Origin: Blastomussa wellsi
Taxonomy: Eukaryota; Cnidaria; Anthozoa; Scleractinia; Plerogyridae
Direction of reading: 5' to 3'
Length of the DNA: 64,000 bases
Assembly: GCA_947652115.1 (NCBI GenBank)
Contig: OX393564.1
Coordinates: 8,754,956-8,818,955, forward strand
Shown here: one piece after another, positions 26,601 through 34,790 of the stretch
Position numbering within the stretch: the first letter of the stretch is position 1
How the letters are laid out: the number at the start of each line of letters is the position of its first letter
Notes under the pieces: model-generated
What the model was told of the DNA's origin: nothing
The model's input: the letters and a program-made list of their open reading frames with translations, nothing else
Database searches by the model: none
Position numbers and translations under genes: made by a program

Positions 26601-29134
26601 CCTGATGACGTCACGTGAAAACGATACGCTTTTGAGAAAGATCAATGGGAGACCTTTGTGTTTTTCTTGTAGTGTGACTAGACCAGGCTGCTCACAAAGG
26701 AGGAACCATGAACGATAACTAGTACCCAAGAACACGCCGCGTGCTTTTGATCAATCAGGCTTGCGAGCTAAGCCTCCACCACAGCATTAGAACGGAGTTG
26801 CTGTTTTTCATAAATGGAGTGATAATGTCCAGTGAATCACCTGGAAACCTCAGATTCTAACAGTTAACTTGAATTCTCTATTTCTGAAGGTGTGTTGACT
26901 ATGAGTCCTAAGGCGAGTGGGGTTATTGTAACTACTAACCGGAAGACACAGGGTATGGTTGCTTCAATGGTTTGGACATAATTGAGAATGTCGAAAAAGC
27001 GATACGGGTATGTCAAGCAGACGGATTTGGGGATGAAATACCTAAAGATCAGTTTTTATTGCCTCGTGACCAGTTTACATGTCCATGGTTTACTCTCATG
27101 CCAACAGAAGTGGATGCCCCACTGTTTAGGAATAAGATAGAAGAAACCATTCCTATTACAGAACTGAAACTGCTGACCAGTTGATTGTGCCTTGCGAACA
27201 GTCACCTTGGCTTATCTTGTTACCAGCAGAAATTGCTGAACCACTGTAACAGACTCCATGGCAAATCCTGAGGTACAATAAACACGAGTGATCCAGCCCA
27301 GAGCCCAGCTACAGGCTAGGCACTGAAGTTAGACAACTGAATTCCTACAGCCCAACCAAACAAAGAAGTGTCACCACCCAACGTTGGTCGACATTTAACA
27401 TAATCCTAAGCCAACCAAACAGCTTCTGCAACAGCACTGAGTAGACAATCAAAGTTCTGCAGTCCTGGCACTAGTCTGTTCACAGTCCGCTATTTTTTTC
27501 GTATTTTTCCTCGATCGACGAACGCGGTGAATGAATCGCGAGAGAGCTGGACTCCAGCGCACGAAGGCGCGTGCGTCCTTTTGCGTTAAAAAAAATAGAG
27601 CGGCTGTGAACAGTCTATCCTGGCACCAGACAGCTAAATCTTAATACTGGACAGCATGCCAAGATTGCTCAGATAAAACCAGTAGCTTCTAGCTCAACAT
27701 GCAAGTTACGCAGACCTAAAGATCTAACAATATAATTTGGTTTTATCAACTGGGTTGATAATGTAAATTGACCACCGTAAAGAGATTCAAGAGCTGACAT
27801 TTCGAGCGTTAGCCCTTCGTCGGAGCGAATCAAGGAATTGTGCGTCGTGTGTTTTTATATACAGAAAGATGGAGCTTCGCTATTGGCTGGTGCCTGGTAA
27901 CGTGAAAACAACGGAATAAATTAGTTGAATGAAAAGCGTTCGTTGATATCGTGAGGATTAAGAGTGCCGATTTGAAAAAATAAATTTTTGTTCTAGAGTT
28001 TTACGGCTTTCCGTGTTTCCTTGGTGAACGGAAAGGCCGCAGACTGCCATATGTTGCTTAGAATGATTTGGGAGATTCAAGTGTCTCGCGACCGGTTTCG
28101 ATGCATTTTTGTCGTCTTTCTCTTCGTCCCGAAGGTGTTCTCGGAATCGGTCGCCTAGTCGTCTCCCTGTTTCGCCGATGTATAACTTTTTGCAAAGAGT
28201 GTAAGTTATGCAGTAGATGACTTTGGCTATTTTTGTTCTACCATAGTGTTTGATTTAATTTAATTTTGCTGGGCTATTTCTTGTAGGAAGTGAAGGTGTG
28301 CGGAGTTTGCCCCGCTGACAAAAAATCGTAGGTACGGGCCTGGTTTTTTAAAGTAAACGAAGTTTAGACACCGTTTATTGAATGCGTAGTTTAACCCATG
28401 TTCAAACGTTGAACACCGATTATTAAAACGTTGTTTTTCCAGAACCGTCTTTAGACCATAAACACCGACTAAAAATGGATAGTTAGGCCTGCTCACAAGT
28501 AGGTTTAAACGCTTTATGATGGCGCTTCCGTATCTCAAAGTAATTAATCGGCCGCTTCATAGGCGTACGGGTCGGGGGAGCGGGGAAGGGTGCATACCTT
28601 CCCCCCCATCCCCCTCCCCACTCGAAAGAATTTGGGCAACTCAGATTTTTTTGTGCAGCAAGCGAAATTGGGTAAGGCGCAGTTCAACTGTGTTTAAAAG
28701 TCATCTAAACATCCAATATCAAACTTTGACTAACAGACAATGCATTCTCTTGTGAGACATTGTTTAGCCATTCACTGGAAGAAAAACGCGCGGTTCAGCC
28801 ACGTTTTAATGATAAATTTGAACCTATTTTTGTCTATCGATACGACGTCTAAACCGCGAATTAGCCGAAAACAACGCTAGGGTAGGCTTCGTTTAAAGAA
28901 CCAGTCAAAATATATATCAGTTGGAAGGAATGGAATCTAAGCTTTGCAAAATTAATAACTTTCAAAATAATCCAGGTCGGTAACAGTTAAACGGTAACTA
29001 CACCTGACAAAACAACGGGTAGTGATTACCAAATATTTTCATGATCAGGGCTTTTCTATTATTAACTATATTTTTCTAACGATTCTTTCTATACTTTCTT
29101 CCATCACATCTACAACCTTATATGTGGTTTCCAT
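5416..29134 (-). CDS. FAD-dependent L-amino-acid-oxidase-like membrane protein, copy 1 (seven exons)
   Basis: Flavin amine oxidase of the L-amino acid oxidase/achacin/aplysianin type; such enzymes oxidatively deaminate amino acids and release hydrogen peroxide, often with antimicrobial effect (family knowledge). Exons, high to low: 29134-29095, 22782-22576, 16448-16263, 15438-15396, 15167-14403, 10933-10730, 5677-5416. All junctions are GT/AG and phases agree, giving 1707 nt (568 aa). Seen in the protein: a hydrophobic segment at about residues 31-53 with no cleavable signal evident (type II anchor), a Rossmann FAD motif GGGISG at 97-102 ending in E122, GGR at 128-130, SLGAWRVD near 145, and the C-terminal VGEAYHPLRGWIEGAL at 512-527. 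Introns hold a satellite, a foldback element and retroelements. Exon 1 is the least certain. Substrate and activity cannot be read from sequence. Confidence 0.85.
6107..6263 (-). mobile_element. Solo terminal sequence of Penelope-like family A
   Basis: It begins with the flank GGGGGTAAGTTTCTAA, also seen at 31951, and runs through GGTTTTATCAACTGGGTTGA to the conserved CTTCGTCGGAGCGAATC, then stops. No coding sequence is attached. It lies in intron 6 of oxidase copy 1. Confidence 0.75.
6541..8940. repeat. 41-bp minisatellite, roughly 50 units, with ~48-bp variants and a ~530-bp higher-order period
   Basis: The basic unit contains GAGACGCTTGGACAAGCAGC followed by ACCACCTGTAGAGGGTGACC, period 41 bp as measured between successive copies near 8341 and 8382. 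Longer ~48-bp units carry CCACTGGCTTGAGACGC. Marker variants such as CTACCTGCATAGGGTGAGC recur about 531 bp apart (8041 and 8572), showing amplification in blocks of about 13 units. The array is in intron 6 of oxidase copy 1. The homologous intron of copy 2 has about one unit (36095-36150). Because 41 is not a multiple of three and most units lack minus-strand stops, long spurious open frames with a 41-residue period arise. Confidence 0.95.
6880..6984 (+). mobile_element. Short retroelement 3' tail inserted in the satellite
   Basis: About 105 bp interrupts an otherwise regular repeat unit. It holds a small stem (ACCGCCTGC with GCAGGCGGT) and ends in AAATAAACTTGAAACTTG, the look of a LINE or SINE 3' end. 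The satellite resumes in phase after it. Confidence 0.55.
9488..10550. mobile_element. 1.06-kb foldback element, present only in copy 1
   Basis: Left arm (about 9488-9935) and right arm (about 10157-10550) are diverged inverted copies: CACAGGTAGCCTAAGCTCAT on the left answers ATGAGCTTTGGCTACCTGTG on the right, and ATTGGCGGCG pairs across the centre. The ~220-bp middle (9936-10156) is unique. The flanks (GGATCTTAGTAGC, then TTTCTGGTTGCG) are adjacent in copy 2 near 36527-36568, so this is a clean insertion into intron 6 of copy 1. No transposase was found. Confidence 0.8.
10730..10933 (-). CDS. Oxidase copy 1, exon 6
   Basis: A 204-nt exon bounded by a TTTCTCTAG acceptor and a GTAAGTATAG donor. 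It encodes SRGPNGEAVLQMSY ... KRLFPGVDVPRPL ... YWEEGF. The same length and splice sites are present in copy 2 at 38057-38260. Phase 2 at both ends matches the neighbouring exons. Confidence 0.85.
10940..12067. other. Intron sequence of oxidase copy 1, nothing recognised
   Basis: Part of the intron between exons 5 and 6. Open frames at 10967-11516 carry no recognisable domain. A GC-rich segment at 11905-11950 (CGCTACGCGCTCGGGCC) may belong to a short repeat. Confidence 0.4.
12096..12626 (+). mobile_element. 5'-truncated LINE 3' end with 28-bp target-site duplication
   Basis: The insert ends in AATAAAGTTTGTTGTTGTT, a LINE-like 3' tail. It is bracketed by a 28-bp direct repeat, GATAATCCTTCCGTCATTAA... 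at 12068-12095 and the same with one mismatch at 12627-12654. That length and the tail point to target-primed reverse transcription. No coding sequence is left. Confidence 0.75.
12960..14400. other. Intron sequence, no gene; short inverted repeat at 13535-13665
   Basis: Between exons 5 and 6 of oxidase copy 1. A weak inverted repeat (GTCACGCGAAAATT against AATTTCGCGCGATC, with GAATAAAT/ATTTATTC outside) at about 13535-13665 suggests a small MITE. The rest shows nothing I can name. Confidence 0.35.
14403..15167 (-). CDS. Oxidase copy 1, exon 5 (central substrate/FAD region)
   Basis: The 765-nt open exon has a TTGTACAG acceptor and a GTAAGTAC donor. It encodes the middle of the enzyme, from ILKRFNISVSQL to GFTFPYK, and includes NKLVLAIPVNPMKR, a segment typical of the second Rossmann half of amine oxidases. 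It is intact here; the matching exon in copy 2 is frameshifted. Confidence 0.88.
15396..15438 (-). CDS. Oxidase copy 1, exon 4 (43-nt microexon)
   Basis: Exon 3 ends in phase 1 while exon 5 needs phase 2, and direct joining gives an immediate stop, so a small exon is required. The 43-nt block between a GTGTACAG acceptor and a GTGAGTG donor supplies the right phase and reads SLGAWRVDGGHSTV, a segment the family needs after GGR. Copy 2 has the same 43-nt exon at 39822-39864 with 4 differences. Confidence 0.85.
16263..16448 (-). CDS. Oxidase copy 1, exon 3 (Rossmann FAD-binding motif)
   Basis: The 186-nt exon has a GTAACAG acceptor and a GTAAGTAC donor. It encodes CDVAIVGGGISGLYVAETL, the dinucleotide-binding beta-alpha-beta unit, followed by FEREHRLGGRIRDHTF, where the acidic residue after the second strand contacts the FAD ribose in this fold. 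Confidence 0.9.
17383..18095. mobile_element. Composite repeat: AGGTGTGTT shell around a 343-bp core
   Basis: The outer parts (17395-17647 and 17990-18080) are built from repeats of AGGTGTGTT and its complement, in both directions. The inner block 17648-17990 starts ATATTTTGTAACGCTTCGC, ends GTGATTAGAGTATAA, and appears identical base for base to the reverse complement of 41588-41930. It includes ATCAATAAACGAGATGCCC. No protein is encoded. It lies in the intron between exons 2 and 3 of oxidase copy 1. Confidence 0.75.
18100..20140. other. Intron sequence, no gene recognised
   Basis: Between exons 2 and 3 of oxidase copy 1. There is an imperfect hairpin at 18242-18280 (GCCATG ... CATGGC). The stretch 19575-19940 may belong to the gypsy-like element that becomes readable at 20150, but I cannot align it with confidence. 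Confidence 0.35.
20150..21950 (+). mobile_element. Degenerate Ty3/gypsy-like pol fragment, split by a MITE
   Basis: Plus-strand reverse transcriptase pieces are readable in shifting frames: SFYQIPLVPTSMKYWGVATL, then SAMGMPDSETFQEELM, then the polymerase box reading ADYLYVGD. The second catalytic aspartate is Tyr, so the enzyme would be dead. RNase H-like and downstream parts continue after 21525 (LVNWLPFEIDAV, AWKATQLECAHLQRIHSHL). The MITE at 20927-21524 lies between them. The same family occurs at 62195-64000. No LTRs were recognised. Confidence 0.7.
20927..21524. mobile_element. 598-bp MITE with TTCTTGGTTTTCACGTGACG ends
   Basis: The left end TTCTTGGTTTTCACGTGACG is answered by TGACGTGAAAACCACCAA at the right, with TA directly outside both ends. 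Inside, GCCGCCATGTTGGAG and its inverted partner TCCAACATGGCGTC form a second palindrome at about 21271-21316. A 578-bp relative is at 45439-46016. It interrupts a gypsy-like pol reading frame. Confidence 0.8.
22173..22244 (+). mobile_element. tRNA-derived SINE copy (diverged)
   Basis: The head has pol III A-box-like TAGCTCAGTGGTTAGAGC, a perfect 5-bp anticodon-arm stem (TCCGA/TCGGA) and a B-box-like GGATTCAATCC, but a poorly paired T arm. It is followed by the family tail (GAGTTTCTGTTAGTGCC, then CAATGTTGATTTATTTC) seen also after the copies at 61622 and 61895. Another tail copy precedes it near 21975-22035. Repetition with the same tail argues for a SINE, not a single tRNA gene. Confidence 0.7.
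22576..22782 (-). CDS. Oxidase copy 1, exon 2 (membrane anchor)
   Basis: A good pyrimidine-rich acceptor ending CCCATAG precedes 22782, and the donor is GTGAGATATG after 22576. The exon encodes NPGANSKR, a hydrophobic stretch of about 23 residues (AGAVGVIILIAVMLVAVL), then LGPG. In copy 2 the equivalent is continuous with the start codon, so copy 1 has an intron that copy 2 lacks. Confidence 0.8.
23633..23759. repeat. 127-bp foldback repeat
   Basis: The arms of about 33 bp, GAGCAGTTGGCGATAGGCTT... and its inverted partner ...AGCCTATCGCAAACTGCTC, enclose about 60 bp. This is the layout of a small palindromic MITE. Confidence 0.65.
24829..24980. repeat. Palindromic MITE-like repeat, about 150 bp
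   Basis: GTGACGTCATGGAGGCCATG at the left is answered by CATGGCCGCCCTGTCACGTG at the right, with CCAACATGG words paired further in. The outer right end AACCCAAGAATTC recalls the TTCTTGG ends of the 598-bp MITE, so it may be a short diverged relative. Confidence 0.5.
24990..27460. other. Intron 1 of oxidase copy 1, no gene recognised
   Basis: No domain-bearing open frame is present. A lone TGACGTCACGTGAAAACG at 26608-26625 may be the decayed end of the 598-bp MITE family. At 25990-26060 and 26280-26345 similar words for 'cgcgaaa..taagtgt' appear in both orientations, suggesting an old inverted repeat. Confidence 0.4.
27472..27617. mobile_element. 146-bp MULE-type MITE with 9-bp target duplication
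   Basis: The element starts TAGTCTGTTCACAG and ends CTGTGAACAGTCTA, with inverted homology extending through the (T)7-8 tracts. The 9-bp word TCCTGGCAC lies immediately outside both ends (27463-27471 and 27618-27626). Target duplications of 9-11 bp are the mark of Mutator-like transposons (family knowledge). A truncated relative is at 326-424. Confidence 0.8.
27728..28245 (-). mobile_element. Penelope-like element family A, 3' fragment
   Basis: Same content as 1550-2120: minus-strand GIY-YIG region (KLYIGETGRRLGDRFREH, then NLPNHSKQHMAVCGL) running into the family terminal sequence with GGTTTTATCAACTGGGTTGA. It is truncated at about 28245, before the reverse transcriptase. It lies in intron 1 of oxidase copy 1. 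Confidence 0.8.
29095..29134 (-). CDS. Oxidase copy 1, candidate exon 1 (start codon)
   Basis: The sequence METTYK resembles MEATYK at the start of copy 2, and the flanking untranslated bases (CTAGT, AATGCG words) also align with copy 2 around 43540-43560. A GTATAG donor after 29095 gives the phase that exon 2 requires, adding VVDVMEE. It leaves a 6.3-kb intron 1. Homology to copy 2 is the main support; the exact donor is uncertain. Confidence 0.55.
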
Positions 29135-29224
29135 TTGGAATGCGTCTTTGATTTCTAGTCCCAGACTTAGTGTCATCACCCTATTTAACAAATAAAGAAG
29201 CCTTTGAAGCCATGTATTATACTG

Positions 29225-31050
29225 TCATAAAACACGACGGGCATTTGAGAACACGAGGGAAATGTAGAGAGCACGAACCGCAGGCGAGTGTTTTCTACAT
29301 TTCTCGAGTGTTCTCAAATGTCCAGTGTGTTTTATGCTCGTTCTCTTTGCCTCAGCTTGCTGTGCGAATGACTGTTCAAAGCTGGACAGGCCTTTCTGCA
29401 CAGTCTGCCTCCAGGCCGTCCGGTCTGAGGCTACAGCTTCCCAGGTGGTGAGGTGGACATCCATGGCCTCCAAGTCCCTTGTATCGCAGTTGGGGTCTGC
29501 CTGTCGGGCGTTTGCCTTGTGCCAGTTCACCGCAGAGGAGATCCTTGGGGATCCTGCCATGGTCCATGCGTACCACATGCCCCAGCCAGCGCATGCGTCT
29601 CTGCTTCAGCAGTGTGTACATGCTGGGGATTCCAGCTCTCTCCAGGATGCTGTTGTTTGTGGCTTTGTCCTGCCAGGTGATGTGCAGAATGCAACGGACA
29701 CAGCGCATGTGGAATGCATTGAGTTTCTTTTCCTGTCGGGCTCGCAGGGTCCAAGACTCACTGCTGTACAGAAGGGTGCTGAGGGCACAGGCTCTATAGA
29801 CCTGGATTTTGGTGTGCTTGGTCGGTTTGCCGTTGGTCCATACTCTATTTGACAGACTGGACATGGTCGTAGCTGCTTTGCCTATGCGCTTGTTGATCTC
29901 CGTTTCAAGAGCAAGGGAATCAGAGATGGTGGATGCCAGTCATGGACAACGTCTAGTTCATGATCGGAGATGCTGATGCTGGGTGGAGAATCCATGTCTT
30001 GTCTCGTGACCTGTGTTTTCTTCAGACTGATGATGAGTCCTAAGTATCGACAAGCCTCGCTGAAACGAGTCATGAGCTGCCCGAGGTTCTCGGCTGAATG
30101 GGCAGTGACTGCTGCCTCGTTTGCGAAAAAAAAAGTCACGCAGACATTTCAGCTGGACCTTGGACTTTGCTCTTGGTCTGGAGAGGTTGAAGAGTTTTCC
30201 ATCCGATCTGATTCTAGGTAGATGCCATCTGTGGCAGATCCGAAGGCGTGTTTTAGCATGACGGCGAAGAAGATTCCGAACAGGGTAGGTGCAAGAACGC
30301 AGCCCTGTTTCACTCCGCTTCTGATGTTGAAGGCGTCTGAAGTTGAGCCATCAGAGACCACTGTACCCTTCATATCATCGTGAAACGATCGGATGATGCT
30401 GAGTAGCCTGGGTGGACCGGACATCCGATCTTGGGGAGGATTTTGAAGAGGCCATCCATGCTGATAAGGCCGAAAGCCTCCGTCAGGTCTATGAAGGCTA
30501 CGAGGAGTGGCTGCCTCTGTTCCCTGTATTTTTCCTGCAGCTGCCTGAGCGAGAACACCATGTCGATGGTGGACCTGTTAGCTCGGAACCCGCACTGGTA
30601 TTCGGGGTAGACTCTCTCTGCTAGAACGTGGAGCCTCTTGAGGGTAATGCGAGAGAACAGCTTCCCGACTATACTGAGTAGGGAGATGTCACGGTAATTG
30701 TTGCAGTCGCTCCTGTCACCTTTTGTTTTTATACAGTGTGACTATGTTGGCGTCCCTCATGTCCTGTGGCAATTCGCCTTCACTCCAGCACAGGCAGAGG
30801 ATTTCGTGCAGCTCTGTGATCAGTGACCCTTTGCAGCACTTCAAGACCTCGGCAGGGATGCCGTCCTTCTCAGGGGCTTTGCCGGTGGCAAGGGAGTCTA
30901 GGGCCTCGCTAAGTTCGTCAAGGGTCGGTTCTTCATAAAGCTCTTCCAGCACAGGCAGACACGTGGCGTTCAGGGCATCTTCAGTGACTATGTTCTCCTT
31001 GGCATACAGCTCAGAGTAGAGCTCTACCTAGCATTTGCGTAGGCAGGGTC
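29225..31050 (-). mobile_element. Degenerate LINE reverse transcriptase (minus strand)
   Basis: In order down the minus strand: LATGKAPEKDGIPAEVL (30950-30716), FIDLTEAFGLISMDGLF (about 30500), GVKQGCVLAPTLFGIFF (about 30320), then the active-site box reading FFANEAAV (about 30130), then YSSESWTL, RRMRWLGHVVRMDHGRIPK (about 29430) and a C-terminal part down to 29225. The usual catalytic DD is replaced by NE and the first catalytic Asp by Gly, and there are several frame changes, so it is dead. The endonuclease part is missing above 31050. The clade was not assigned. Confidence 0.85.
29228..29333. repeat. 106-bp near-palindrome at the LINE 3' end
   Basis: AAAACACGACGGGCATTTGA at the left answers TCAAATGTCCAGTGTGTTTT at the right, and the internal GAAATGTAGA pairs with TCTACATTTC. 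A related half-sequence (GGGAGAACACGAGAAAAG) is at 34738-34790. Probably a tiny foldback repeat inserted at the end of the LINE remnant. Confidence 0.65.
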
Positions 31051-31349
31051 GACACCCACTGAAGTAGCTCCTCTGGGCTACCCGCTACCCGGGAAGTAGT
31101 TAGTAGTTAGTTGAAGTGTGATTATAGTGACAAGAAGTGTGATTATAGTGGTAGGAAGTTGTAAATGAGACGGAAAGTTCTTGTGATACAAAGCAGTATG
31201 ATTAGTTTTCAATAAGCTCCAAAAATGCCGTGAGTCGAAATGTAACAAATAATAAACTAACAAGTGGGTAGCCTGTGAACAGGTTTCGGGGGGTGGGTAG
31301 GGGAAGGCCCCGACCCACCCTAGCCGGAGCCTGCTCTCAGGTTAACAAG

Positions 31350-31640
31350 TGGGAGGCAAGATGGCCTAGACACCGGGTCGGACGGTCCAGGTTCGATGCC
31401 TGGCCGGTGCACTACGTTTTGTTCTTGGACAAGACACTTCTCTCACAGTGCCGCTCTCCACCCAGGTGTATAAATGGGTACTCACAAATTTAATGCTGGG
31501 TGGTAACCCTGCGATGGACTAGCATCCCATCTGGGTGGAGTAGAAATATTCCTAGCTGATTAATGCTACAGAACCGGGATAAGCTCCGGTACTATGAGCC
31601 GCTTGGCATGAGCTTTTACCTATGTCTTACAAAACAACTT
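31350..31640 (+). mobile_element. tRNA-derived SINE with conserved central domain
   Basis: The head contains AAGATGGCCTAGACACC and a good B box GGTTCGATGCC. The body contains CTTGGACAAGACACTTCTCT, CCACCCAGGTGTATAAATGG and GATGGACTAGCATCCCATC, blocks I associate with a widespread marine-invertebrate SINE type. It lies between the two oxidase copies and differs from the SINE at 61622. Confidence 0.7.
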
Positions 31641-31947
31641 AACTAACAAGCAAATCGCTAAAAAAAATTAAATAACTCTCGTGTTTTGTTTTGATTTTTT
31701 TCAGTTCCAGAACATAGAAGACCTCAAACTGTTGTAAGCGAACAGTGTCCATGTCGCCAATTATTCTTCCTACATTTTTACCACATCTGTTACCAGATGC
31801 ACCTCAAAATGGATAATCTATTTTTGTGCAGCCACAATTTATAGCGCTAGCGCACAAATTCGTAACCAGTATTTTCTAATTAAATACTGAGATCAAAATA
31901 TGTGGCTAACACATAATTGATTAACAGACTCACAACTATTTGAATAG

Positions 31948-31950
<3 letters not shown>

Positions 31951-31992
<42 letters not shown>

Positions 31993-32997
31993 GTATAGCA
32001 ATATAATTCGGTTTTATCAACTGGGTTGATAATGTGAATTGGCCACCGTAAAGAGATTCAAGAGCTGACGTTTCGAGCGTTAGCCCTTCGTCGGAGCGAA
32101 TCAAGGAATTGTGGGTCGTGTGTTATTTATATACAAAAAGATGGAGCTTCGCTATTGGCTGGTGCCTGGTAACGTGAAAACAACGGAATAAATTAGATGA
32201 ATGAAAAGCGTTCGCAACCACGCAGTCAAATCCATCATTCTCAAAAACTTTAAATTACTTCAAAATGATCCCGACACTGGTAGCATCTTTTCGCAACCTC
32301 CTTTAATTTCATTTAAACGCGACAAAAACATAGGTACTTTTTAGTCAGAAGTGCATTCCAAACAAGTGATCAACCCCTAACTTTTAAATGCGCTCGCGCA
32401 CGATGCAAAACATGCCCTTTCATTCACAACGTTGACAAAATATCGGGACCCAAGCGATGTATCAAGATCACTGATCATTTCACCTGTACCTCAGCCAATG
32501 CCATCTACTGCATAACTTGCACTCTCTGGAAAAAAGTTATACATCGGCGAAACAGGGAGACGACTTGGCGACCGATCCCGAGAACACCTTCGGGGCGTAG
32601 AGAAAGACGACAAAAATACATCGAAACCGGTCGCGAGACACTTCAATCTCCCAAATCATTCTAAGCAACATATGGCAATCTGCGGCCTTTCCCTTCACCA
32701 AGGAAACACGGAAAGCCGCAAAACTCTAGAACAAAAATTTATTTTTCAAATCGGCACTCTTAATCCTCACGGTATCAACGAACGCTTTTCATTCAGCTAA
32801 TTTATTCCGTTGTTTTCACGTTACCAGGCACCAACCAATAGCGAAGCTCCACCTTTCTGTATATAAATAACACACGACCCACAATTCCTTGATTCGCTCC
32901 GACGAAGGGCTAACGCTCGAAACGTCAGCTCTTGAATATATCTCTTTACGGTGGCCAATTCACGTTATCAACCCAGTTGATAAAACCAAATTATATC
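31951..32997 (+). mobile_element. Penelope-like element family A, near-complete short copy with inverted terminal repeats
   Basis: About 215-bp terminal sequences are inverted: GGTTTTATCAACTGGGTTGA near 32010 and TCAACCCAGTTGATAAAACC near 32970. Between them the plus strand encodes the end of the reverse transcriptase-linker region and a GIY-YIG endonuclease (KLYIGETGRRLGDRSREHLR, PNHSKQHMAICGL) with frame breaks. The reverse transcriptase core is deleted. The right end lies about 50 bp from the stop codon of oxidase copy 2, where the paralogue has related sequence, so it inserted into that gene's 3' UTR. Confidence 0.85.
32891..32938 (+). ncRNA. Candidate degenerate hammerhead ribozyme of Penelope family A
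   Basis: On the plus strand GCT and AGC can form the base of stem I around a core reading CCGACGA; a GGGC/GCTC hairpin with loop TAAC gives stem II, followed by GAAAC and GTC. The usual core is CUGANGA and GAAA, so one core base departs and one extra A precedes stem II. Stem III would have no loop, as in minimal ribozymes that act as dimers. An outer GATTC/GAATC pairing is present in the sister copies. Cleavage is not shown. Confidence 0.4.
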
Positions 32998-33047
32998 GGA
33001 ACTATTTGGTTAATGATCATACGGCCTAAGGAATTTACAAATCTACT

Positions 33048-33309
33048 TCAGGGCAACAGATTCGGATCTAAGTGATTACTGGTCATAAGTCCTTCTGATA
33101 ATTCTCTTCCCTTCTTTGGCTCTTGAGGACTTCCTACATCCCATCCTTCGCGCAATGCATTTTGGGCTGATAGCAGTGCCCCTTCCATCCAGCCCCTGAG
33201 TGGGTGATAAGCCTCTCCAACCATAAACAGGTTCTGTCCGGGGAAGGGACGTTTGGCCCAGTCGGCAACTTTGAATGATGAAATGTGTGTTCCAGCGCGC
33301 TGAAGGTGC
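33048..33309 (-). CDS. Oxidase copy 2, exon 7
   Basis: A CCAG acceptor lies before 33309. The frame reads HLQRAGTHISSFKVADWAKR-type sequence, then a VGEAYHPL-type block and ends with NHLDPNLLP and TGA. It is intact and closely similar to copy 1, showing that the locus was functional until recently. Confidence 0.75.
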
Positions 33310-34790
33310 CTGGAAAGAATATTTCTCCTAATTAATAATCATTGGATCTTTTTTAATTTCAGGAACACATTGAAATAAATATATTCAAACGTTAATCCCA
33401 GTAATTGCATTTACGAACATTTCGGAATGTACGTAAATTAACCTATTACACGAAATTTATGCCCGAAAATGATTTTCAAAACAAACAAAGCTCATGAAAG
33501 GACAACAGGATAACTAATTAAACACGTTTCATCGGTTAATCGTCGCTTCCAAACTGGATGACTGGGTTTGTAAACGCTTTTTGGAGGCAGATCATAATTA
33601 ATCACCTGATAGGACCGCAAGATTTGGCTGAAAGCTACTCAGTTAAAATAAAGGGGAGTGTGTGAAATTTGAAGCCATTGACATCTTATTGTTATGTAAT
33701 CTTTTTCGTGCCGCCCATAACGCCTTTGATGTTTGAATTGTGTTATCAAAGTACAATACAAAATTAAAAAAAATAAATGGGTAGCCATTTTAGACAAATC
33801 GTGAATACTCTATAAACTTGGTAGTGAGTTCACCGGTAGAAAGGAGGTGTACATGCATGGAATCACGGTATCCTATACGCAAAAAAATTGCAGTTGCACA
33901 TAAGCTGGTTTTGTACTGGTGGAACTAAGCAATGTCATTTGGCATAAATTTGCACCAGACGTTTGGAAACATAAAGTGCGAAAGGACAGAGTGCTCAGAA
34001 GAGTGGAATTTATTATAGCGGAGCTCCAGTACGCCAAGCCTTCCGCCGAAGCACCATGGGTAAGAAGTTTCAGCATTTTGTAGCCCCGTGATCGCGTAAG
34101 ACCAACCACCCGCCGGCCCGACAGTACAGATTCTGGTGAGGAAGAGGGGAGTCCTGGTAAGGTGAATGAAACGCGAGAAAAAGCATGCGCGATATAATTT
34201 TTTTTTTCTGAAGTGGTCTATATTCCGTTAAAGGAAAGAAGAACCGATTATGAGAGATCCCAAATGATTGCGTTGTTATTTTTTTTCACAATAAGGCATG
34301 AGTCCGGAAAAGGGGGATTTCCAAAGCAAAATACGTGGCGCGTCATTTGGTGAGGTGTTGACTGCGTGAGCTGAATGAAACCCGACGTAAAGCGAGTGAG
34401 ACAAAGTTAGTATCCGAAATATTTCCTGGCGAAATCTTCTCAAAAGCTGTTTAAAGTCCGTAAAATTGTGACAAAGGGATATGATTTACGGAAAGATTCG
34501 GAATGAATACATTGCAGTGAAAGAACTATCTTTTGCAATTCAAGTGAAGCAGTTTACCCCGGGTCTACTTTTGAAGTATAATTTGCGGCTAAAGATCATC
34601 ATCTTCAAATTTATCTAAATAATTTGTAAATACTATAATTTGTGCAAACATATCTTTGAACATGTACATTTTAGCAATTAAGCAATAGACCACACTTTCT
34701 ATGGGTTTATAGGGGTAATAACCCACGCGGGATGTTTGGGAGAACACGAGAAAAGTTTGTAAATCACGAGGCGCAGGCAGGGAGTGGTTG

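Noticed and set aside
29325..29852. Plus-strand ORF of 175 codons
   Set aside because: It is the antisense shadow of the LINE reverse transcriptase on the minus strand.
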